Source of the DNA: Protula sp. h YS-2021
Lineage: Eukaryota > Annelida > Polychaeta > Sabellida > Serpulidae
Direction of reading: 5' to 3'
DNA length: 64,000 nucleotides
NCBI GenBank assembly: GCA_949752745.1
Contig: OX457027.1
Coordinates: 90,479,720-90,543,719 of the forward strand
Shown here: positions 55,626-64,000 of the stretch, one piece after another
Layout: each line of letters opens with the position of its first letter
Position numbering within the stretch: position 1 is the stretch's first letter
The notes under the pieces: generated by a model
Told to the model about the DNA's origin: nothing
Databases searched by the model: none
Seen by the model: only the letters and a program-made list of their open reading frames with translations
Position numbers and translations under genes: made by a program

Positions 55626-57614
55626 TCCCCGAATAACACTGACTGGAGAGAGATGTACAAAGCAGCGACATGTAAATAACAGTTCGAAATCTTTGATGCA
55701 AAATTGACACTACTGACCAATATGCAGTTTCCAGTTAAAGAAATCAAGCCCCATGAAAGAGATAAACCATGGATAACACCGGGATTTAAGTCCTTAATAA
55801 GGCGAAGAGAACAACTGATGCCAAAGGGAGACAATACGCAATACAGAAAGGTCAGAAACATAATTAACCGAACAAATAAAAACCTGCGAAAATCCTTCTT
55901 TGCCTCCAGTATGCGAAACCTCACAGAAAGTGACTCAAAACAGTGGTGGAAACGAATTAAAGAAGTAACTGGGCTCGAAAAGCATGAACAAACAAAAATT
56001 TTCTACAGTCTAGCAAACGAAAACTCCGAAGGAAACCTACTGACTTTAGCTAACCAAATCAACACCTTCTTCCAAAGCATTTCAGCCGACCTTCCTCCTC
56101 TACCCGGCCTCAATCGTTACTCCAGCATGGATTCCGCAGTACCTGACGAATATCTCGTATCAGTTGAGGAAGTTCAAAAGCTTATGATGATTATAAAACA
56201 AAGAAAAGCCCGAGGACCTGACAACATCGAAGCATGGATGCTCCGGGACCTGTCACCCATTCTTTCCAAACCTGTCACGGCAATCTTCAACAGCTCTATT
56301 CGCGAAGAGAACGTGCCTGAAAAGTGGAAACTGGCAACAGTTGCACCAATCCCACAAAAGTCCCCCCCCCCCCAAATCAATAGAATCCGACATACCCCCA
56401 ATATCACTAACGTCACTATTGTCAAAGGAACTTGAACGAATTGTTATCAAAATTTATCACAAATCGATGAAGCAAGAAGAAGCAAACGACCTTCAATTTC
56501 GCAGTAAAAAGGGTGTATTTACTACACATATGCTGGTTGAGGTGTTACACGATTGGTACAAGGCATCAGACGAAGGAAACGACGTCAGAATAAAATTTTT
56601 CTCGACTACGCTAAAGCATTCGACAGGATCAACCACAACATATTACAAGTTACAAGCTACCCATCATGTTCAGTGCACATAAAAGGGGAAGTACCTAAAG
56701 GAGCATTATGGGGAATGGAGTGCTATTGTGCCATGATAAATGACCTTAAATCAACACTGCCACTATATAAATACGTAGAAGTTAGTACATTCTACCAAAT
56801 TCTTAAAAACTCGAAAAGTCGTAATCTGACTATACAAGAAGCTTTAAAACGTATAGTTCAGTGGAATACAAACAACGACATGAGAATTAACCCTAGAAAG
56901 ACTAAGGAAATGATTATAACCTTTGGCAAACATTAACAGGACGAAATGCTAGAACCTCTACAAATCGCAAACTCACGATCCAAGTCACGATCCAAGACGA
57001 CCTCAAATGAGATAGCCATATAGAGTCTATAACGAAGAAAGCGCCAATCAAATTGTTCTTACTATCGCACCTGAAGAGATTGGGGGCAGACAAAGACGAC
57101 TTACACAACTTTTACAAAGTTGTTTTAAGATCCCAGCTTGAATACGCAGTACCAGCATGGGGAACAAGTATTGCGAATGGACAAATAAAAAATCTAGAAC
57201 ATCTACAGAAAAGAGCCCTACATATTATCAACCCACAACTAACATATGACCAGTCATTGCTACTACCCAACCTCACAACACTAGAGGAAAGAGGAAGAGA
57301 CATCTGCAAAAAATTCTTCAGTAAAATTCAAGCTAGCAACGACAAAATAAATAAATTTCTGCCAAGTCTCAGACAGTCGTCGTACGCATTAGGACTGCGA
57401 AACAATACCCAGTCCCAAATGTAAACACAACACGATACCAAAATTCTTTCATCCCCTTCTCGCTGTTTAACTTTCAGTGACTATATATTTTTAGCCTATA
57501 GAAATCTCGATGGGAAAGACATTGAAAAATTCCTATAGCTTAAACAATAATGAATACCGAACAACTAACAACAAGAACAATAGCTAACAATAGATAAATT
57601 GAAATATTTATCTA
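55626..57614 (+). mobile_element. Dead Jockey/CR1-like non-LTR retrotransposon, copy 2
   Basis: Same insertion as 35,085-36,985. This copy keeps the ~167-bp RT segment with KARGPDN (at ~56,200) and the Trp codon near the start. It has instead lost ~79 bp at ~56,645, the part coding for a WLTSFLTNRMQ-type block. The YVEVST catalytic-site loss and the motif A frameshift are shared. The element was therefore dead before duplication and each copy then lost a different piece. Confidence 0.8.
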
Positions 57615-57791
57615 CACACCACAAATATAGTGCACACACAGTCCAAGCGCAATAAGATTTTTCTTGAAAACGAGGTTGTCTATTTCCGGTTCAGAAAGGT
57701 CATCGCCAAGATTGGGGTACTGTTTGTGGAGGAGAACCCTTAGAAGTTTTAGCTTTTCAAACCTTGCGAAAGCTTTAAAACAAAATTAAAA

Positions 57792-60700
57792 ATGGCAAAA
57801 GATGCTATAGATGATCGGCTGTTTGAGCAGCTGTTGTCGTGTATAAATCAGGTATATTTCTGCTGTAATGCGGTGGTAACTAAGCAAGCCATTTCTAAAA
57901 CATCATATTATCGTCTAGCTGTAATATGAAACAGTGTTTTTCCTGTTCGCTATGCGACAAGTAAACAGTGGCCATGGGAATTAATGTCGTAAGCTTCTCA
58001 CTGTCTGGTTCATTTTTTACAAGTTGCTTAAAATTTTAATGTTCCTTGCCTCGTAAACGAAATCTTGTTAAACGCGTACCAAATGGCAGAACAACCAATT
58101 CATAATCTATCCTGCCCGCAAAAACTTATTTTTATTTTGTTTGGGCCAGGACTGTCTGCGGAAATGGGGTCGGAAACAAAAATGAAACAACAGATTTTAG
58201 AATTACAAGATGTTTACTCACGTTTCTGTCCCAAATAAGTGAGACATAGAAAAGTAAACCTTCTTTCCTGCCTGGAGTTGCCCGATTGATATGGCCCTCT
58301 GGACGGTTGTAAGGCATTTTGGCATTTCTCCCAGTATACATTCAACATTAGTGACAGCTTCAATTTTGTTCTTTTGGCCATGTTTACACTTGTTCATAAT
58401 ATTGTTCAATTTGCTTTTGAAATGATTGAAATAGTCACACCTTCAAACAAAGCGACATTAGTCCCAGTGGACCCTATTTGTCTTCCTAGGTCAGAAAGGG
58501 TCACAGAAAGGGTCACAGTTCCTGTAATAGAAATGGCCACTGATCTCAACTATCGAGGCTATAGATCTTTTGGCGCATGTTTCAATATCGGGCCAAGGCG
58601 GTGTCTATTTCGGCCAATCCACCCAAGCAAACTATGGGTAGCACCAGATTGTGTGAGCGTATCTTGTCGATGGCAGGGTGCCTGACAGTCACTCGAAATG
58701 TGTTCTTTGAATTCTTCATGGGACTGGGTCACCATCCTAGTAAGCCGATCAGACGTTAAATCCGATCTTCTGTTTAAGGCTCGCAGTTTTGCCTGCATGT
58801 GATCGAACGAGTACGGCCAAAATCCAGGGTGCAGAGCAGAATAACTTGGCTTAATTTCCTTTTAAATGCATTGAAGCGCATTTTAACCAATTCAGAGTCC
58901 ATTTCAACCTTTCAGACTTACAAATATTATAATTCCTACAATTTTAAAGTCCAAAAAATGTTTAATTTATTTGTTGTTTCAGGAAACGGGATCCTCTGAA
59001 AAGAAGTTGGAAATTTTATTCAGATCAAGAGGATTTTTCAGTGCTTTACAAGTGAGTCTTAGTAGATTGTTATCTCATGTAATCGTTGCTGAAGGAATAT
59101 ATCTGTGACGATGTGTTCAGAATCACCGAATGAGCACCACGTTTTTTTTGGGAGGGTGGAGGCGGTATTTTTTGTGTGAGTTTCATGTTAATTGTGTTAC
59201 ACCTTACAACGTATCAGTTATGATCGTCCGCCAGAAATGTTGACCCTCTGAAATTTTGTTTTCGCACGAAGGTACTGTAATTCCCTGATTAATTATAAGA
59301 GATTATAAATAGGTATTGTCGGTGAATATTGCACTCCACCAACTGCCATAAATTTCGGATATAATTTTTAATTGTTATATCCCTGCAGCATGTGTTTTTT
59401 CTGAGACTGACGTCGTGCATTTACAAGGGTGTTTCTGTAATCGCATGCTTAGTAGTCTAGCACTAAGCCGTTTTGTATTGTCTTGGACTCAGCTTGTGCT
59501 GCGAACTGAGCAGTCCACCCTTTTGGAGCTATTCCCCATGAGTGTAGCAGTATTTATGAACACATACTTATGTATACATACATATATGTATACATACGCC
59601 GCTGTGTATTGCATTTGAGCTCAGTGAAAAATGAACGATATTTGCGAAAAAAAAAACAATCAAGTAACTACAACTGAAATGAAAAGACCAGTTTTTAGGT
59701 CCCAACCCTTCGGATTGGGGCCTATAGGTTTGGGGTGTCCGTCCGTCTTTCCGTCATCGCTTTATACCCCTATGAATTTGGGGGGTCGTTGGGGCCTGCT
59801 TGTGTTTCACAAATACTTGCTTTTTTTTTTTTTTTTTTTGAAAGGGATGGTCGAAAGCCTCAGTGGGCGTTAATTTTGGGTTCCGTGATAGGTGATCTAA
59901 CCCACCGCATTCGTTTAGCGTCAATCCCCTGCATTTCACCTCGAGCTGGGGTCGAGACCTTGGGATTACCAGACCAATGCTCTAACCAAGTGAGCTAACC
60001 GTCACCCCCTTTCATAATTGTCCTCTTTTGCGCCTCCGACAGAACAAAAGTGAAAACTTTTCGAAAGGCGTTGCTGCCCGGATGAACAAAAACACCTGAT
60101 GGATGCGGAGATGATGTCATTGTGCGGAGGACCAGACCAAATGTATTTTTTTGCAAAACCCAAGCCATGCCTGTTTTTGACACTATGAGAGCACATGCCT
60201 CTGACGTAAAGTACATCAAGGCTTCTGTACAGGGCCGCTGTACGTGGATGCTCCATTTCCCGCCTCCTCCGGTCTTTTTTTCCTTATTGACATACTCTCT
60301 GGATGTCGCCCCACCCCTGCTGGTACATTTGTTTGCTGCTGCAGAATGATGTATACATATACTGGTGTACTGATTACTCGTGTAGTGATTACCCGTGCAC
60401 TGATTGCTCGTATACTGATTGCTCGTATACTGATTACTCGTTTACTGATTACTCGTTTACTGATTACGATGTTTGTGTCTTTCAGGCGTCGAGACTTCTC
60501 TATGCGTTTGGAATTCCCTCCGACAAAGTGCGAGCAATCCAAGTTTTGGAGCCAGTAAGTCAAATGGATTGTTAGTTTACTTTGTTTACTGTGTTGTCGT
60601 GGTAAATCTAGGAGAAAGTAAAGGGATTATAAGAACACACTCAAGGTTATGAAGCAATTATTTGGGCGGTAATTCAAAACAAACTCTGGGAAAACAATGT

Positions 60701-62626
60701 ACTACTGCATGTAATAATATTTTTAAAACAATAATTTGGAAGCGACACGAAGTTACGTAACTGGATAAAGTGAAATTTTTGAAACTAAGTACAATGTTTT
60801 CAGCGACTTTGCCGAATGACGTGCAGCGAAGCACGTGACGTCATCGGAGCGTGCAGCATACATAACGATAAGCTTAAAGTTCTACATTGTGTGAAGAGGT
60901 AAGCCTTCAAGCGAGAACAAAAGATTTAGTATTTTTGATAACCAGGATTTTTGGTTGTCAGATGTTTTTTTTTCTTTTTGGAGACTGAAAAAAAAATCGG
61001 CGAGAAATGACTAATTAGCCCTGTTAGCTAGCGGAAGTTATACACATAAGTGTTAGTGTTCACGGAGACGCAACATTCAAGCAATTTCGAGTTTTAGACT
61101 TGGTGGCCGTAGTCACGGTAGTGTCTGTAACCTATCCTGAGTAGGAATTAGTTCTCACAATGTTATCATCTAGTACAGCGTGTTGTATACGGATTGTTAT
61201 GTACTTGCGTTACCAAGCAACAGCAAGGGAATTCGTTAGAACAACGACAAGACATCGTCAAGAAACGGTGTTATACATAATGTTTTCACAAACTTGCAGA
61301 TATCTGACGGATAATCTCACGCGGGAAGGACAGGAGCAAATCCTGGGAGCTTTCCCATTTGAGAACGACAAAATGCAAGCCATGTCTATTCTCAACACGG
61401 TAAGAATAAAAAATTACAGGACAGGTGGTCGTAAATGCTGTAACCTGATTGGTCAATTTCCAAGCCATTAATTTTTCAATATTTATTGGGAACGCAAATC
61501 TTGACTACATTGTAGTTGTTTGTAATCAAAAGTTAGATCATGTGAATAAAGCATTTATATTGGTTTATTACGTGCTGTAATTTGCAAGCAGTTACGAAAT
61601 CATTGACATAAAGGTCAACATAATGTTATTCTTCATTAATGTTTCATGCTGACTCGGATTGAGTCAGTATCTGGTAAGTGTTGACGTTCGGTACGATGTT
61701 GACTCGGATGGAGTCAGTATCTGGAAAGTGTTGACGTATAGTGTTGGCGTACGCCAATATCTTTATCACTCCTTTTACAGTTATTGATGTCACTTTGCTT
61801 GTGTGGCCATGTTTATGTGACTTTTGTGTGTGACCTTGATCATGACGTTGTCTGTTGCCGCGTGTGGCGTGCAGGTGCGCTCTGACGTGACGGACGCGGT
61901 GCCGGCGGGCGGTCACCAGGGCTACGCGGCGTTGGGCGGCTTGTACACGCAGTGCCGGCCCCTCGTGCCGCACCTCTACGGCAGCGTGGATGATCAGTGG
62001 CAGCAGGCGCCGGTGAGCCAACGCCCGCCCCACTTAGTATAGAAAAACAGCACAGCAAAAAAAAAAAAAACAAAAAAACAGCACAGTAAAGAAAAAAATG
62101 CAGTGGTTTGGAATAGTTATCGTGACGGTTGCGTCTCGGAAATCGATAACGTACGTGGATTAGCCTAATGGCTTTACAGGTTTTCGTAGTACAGTTGCCA
62201 TGGGAAACTGACAGAATTGAGTACTGAAATAGTAAATTAAAACAACAAAGAAAGAATTCAAGTAAATGGAGCCTATGATTTGAAAAAAAAAAAAAAAACT
62301 GGTGAAATAATAGAAGTAAATAACCGTAATATTAAATTGAGTGAGTACTGTTGACGTCGTTGGGTGCGGTTTTCTAGGGTCACGGCGCCATACAGATCCC
62401 TGTACACGCGCAGCAGGGTGTCGTGCCGTCCATGTACACGGGCCATCCGACGTACGCCTACCCGCCGGGCCGAGACTACGCCACCGATCGCAGCTACCCG
62501 GGCAACGCCATGTACGATGACGTCACGTGCGGGCCGTGCGAGCCGGGTGCCCAGTATTACCCCGCGGGCGCGCCACCGCTCAACATGCACCAGGGCGGCG
62601 CGCACGCCACGGGATTTACCGCCTAG
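57792..62626 (+). CDS. DUF4476-repeat protein, copy 2 (7 exons, 259 aa)
   Basis: Exons: 57,792-57,851; 58,983-59,051; 60,486-60,554; 60,804-60,898; 61,300-61,399; 61,875-62,012; 62,378-62,626. Exon lengths, phases and splice sites equal those of copy 1. I see no amino-acid difference from copy 1. Differences in exon 7 are silent (GGC/GGT and TAT/TAC near 62,419 and 62,461). Introns differ by small indels, including one fewer unit in the intron 5 array and a longer SINE A tail. A complete open frame and normal splice sites suggest a functional duplicate, unless the duplication is an assembly artefact. Its own upstream region is also duplicated, so it should be transcribed independently. Confidence 0.78.
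59821..60010 (-). mobile_element. tRNA-derived SINE, copy 2
   Basis: Same insertion as 39,190-39,372, intron 2 of the DUF4476 gene copy 2. The A tail (T run on plus, 59,820-59,838) is ~18-19 bases versus ~10 in copy 1. One head base differs (CATTGG versus CGTTGG on minus). Confidence 0.65.
60371..60467 (+). repeat. 15-bp branch-point-like array, copy 2
   Basis: Unit-for-unit identical to 39,733-39,829, ending 19 bp before the exon 3 acceptor at 60,485. Confidence 0.8.
61648..61740 (+). repeat. ~51-bp donor-like array, copy 2 (two units)
   Basis: One GGTAAGTG unit and one GGAAAGTG unit; a unit present in copy 1 (41,060-41,110) is missing here. Confidence 0.85.
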
Positions 62627-64000
62627 GGGGAACACGACTCTCAACTTTATCAAACTGATGTTTTCTTGTTTTTGGCGTATGCTACAATTGTTTGTTATAT
62701 TCTAAAAATATATTACGTGATAAGCTTACCGTTGATTGTATAAGAAAGTGTGTTGAAAAATATTGACAATTTTTAGGATATTTTAATATGAATACTCTCT
62801 GTGATATTATAAGACATCTGTGAGTGGCCTGTATTGTGACGTCACGCCTGTTCTACAAGTGCATGCCTGCTGCTTTCCCATCAGTAATGAAGTTACCATT
62901 TCGAAATAAACAAAGCAACAGCTCCCCAAGGGACCGCTTTGTTTTTGGGTACAAGTTAACAGTGAAGATTATATATTTAGCCTTCAAAAAAAAAAAAAAA
63001 CAAGATGGCGGTGCCGCTGGTTGTTTGGATGTTGTTGTTGTTGTTTATTTCACTAAGCAGCTGCATACATTTATTGGTATATTTTTTCGTATGCTTTTTT
63101 ATATTTGTCTTTTTAAATCGATTAATAAACAAAAAATCGAGGAATAAGATTGTTTGAAAATATCAGTTGTGAAAAATATTGAATTAGCTTAAAAAGCAAT
63201 TCTGAAATTGCAGTCACGATTCGTTTAAAGCTTTGGCGCCAGTGGTGTATAATATTTGTCAACCATCACAGTATTACGTAATCTGTTAATGTTATACCTC
63301 CTCCTAAAACAAAAAAAAATTGAAACAAGAAATGTCCCTACTCGGCCTTTGAATCTTAAAAATAAATTCCTATCTTGTCTTTGAAAACACACACACACAA
63401 ATACGCATGTGGTATTTGTGAATCATTTTTGTATGAAATTACACGTAAATTACTTGTGTAAGCCACAAAAAGCGAAACGACGACTCCACCATTCAGTGTT
63501 GTACAGTCTTTGTCGGATTCTTGGTATAATATCATTTTAAAACTGTGATTTTTTTTACTTTAGTTTTGTCTGAAATATATCTACATGTCATTGTCCGCTC
63601 CTACTTTTTCTTGCTTTGAACCGATTCTACGTTAGAACCGGTTTCTTTTTACTACAAAGAAAAACCAGTTACTTAGGGGTTAGAGCCGGTATATATTTTA
63701 TTTTTAAATTCTTAACACCAGTGGGTGGCATACCAGACCGTGAGCATTTTGATGTAAATAGAATGCAACATGCTTATGTAATCCAACAAAGTATAACCGT
63801 GTCGTATGTAAGATTAGTGGTTTTTTTTTTTTTTACTTAATAAATTTTGTTAACTTTGAGCTGACTGTCTTATTCTCTCTGCCTTCATTTCTTTAAAAAC
63901 AATAATAAAATAATAATAATAATAATAATAAATATGTAAAAATGAAGAAATAAAGCGACTGAACAATAAATTCGTATGCAAATGTTGGCTGGGAATTCAA
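62627..64000 (+). other. 3' region of DUF4476 gene copy 2
   Basis: Aligned to 42,012-43,370 but with clearly more substitutions and indels than the interior of the duplication, for example 62,660-62,720 and 63,785-63,835. AATAAA is at ~62,906, ~63,123 and ~63,838. An (AAT)n run at ~63,905-63,930 is longer than in copy 1. No additional gene is seen. Confidence 0.55.

Larger units (their letters stand above)
43490..64000. repeat. 20.5-kb tandem duplication, copy 2
   Basis: Head-to-tail repeat of ~23,000-43,370. The junction lies in poly-G/exon 10-array sequence at ~43,484-43,515. It is still aligned (with ~43,370) when the window ends. Divergence is roughly 10-15% at 43,500-43,890, about 1% at 43,900-62,640, then several percent again after 62,640. 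Confidence 0.92.

Overview
This window is animal nuclear DNA. It contains GT-AG introns of about 0.3-3 kb, two multi-exon genes, and a dense mix of DNA transposons, Polinton remnants, non-LTR retrotransposon fragments, a tRNA-derived SINE, foldback elements and minisatellites. The repeat types suggest a marine invertebrate, perhaps a lophotrochozoan: poly-G/C tracts, a Helentron-like element with a ~170-bp tandem core, and Polintons. I cannot name the species, and this placement is inference.

Layout. 1-386 is a ~119-bp satellite. About 1.1-11.6 kb is a decayed Polinton/Maverick (virus-like transposon). Plus-strand remnants are, in order: integrase chromodomain, packaging ATPase, a penton/minor-capsid-like protein, a pVI-like protein, major capsid protein and adenain-like protease, followed by a second capsid-tail + protease copy. 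A protein-primed DNA polymerase tail lies on the minus strand. An 808-bp hAT-type MITE and a non-LTR RT fragment have inserted into it. 11.7-12.5 kb is a G-rich tandem array split by another RT fragment.

12,979-25,349 (+) is a 13-exon gene encoding a 559-residue WDR76 orthologue. Introns 1 and 7-12 hold transposons and tandem arrays. Five arrays sit on exon boundaries and contain copies of the splice donor or acceptor, up to 22 copies at the exon 12 donor.

37,163-42,011 (+) is a 7-exon gene for a 259-residue protein with DUF4476-like repeats and a Tyr/Pro/Gly-rich tail. Between the two genes lie the WDR76 3' region, a 3.46-kb internally deleted Polinton with long terminal inverted repeats, and a dead non-LTR reverse transcriptase.

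From about 43.5 kb to the window end, the interval ~23.0-43.4 kb is repeated in tandem. This second copy holds WDR76 exons 11-13 only (plus broken exon 10 scraps), the mini-Polinton, the RT and a complete second DUF4476 gene with an identical predicted protein. The interior of the two copies looks ~99% identical while both outer flanks are clearly more diverged. That pattern fits gene conversion or an assembly/haplotype effect.

Most of the window is therefore selfish DNA. The host coding content is WDR76 (chromatin/ubiquitin-ligase adaptor family) and the duplicated DUF4476 gene. The most unusual feature is the repeated amplification of splice junctions within one gene.
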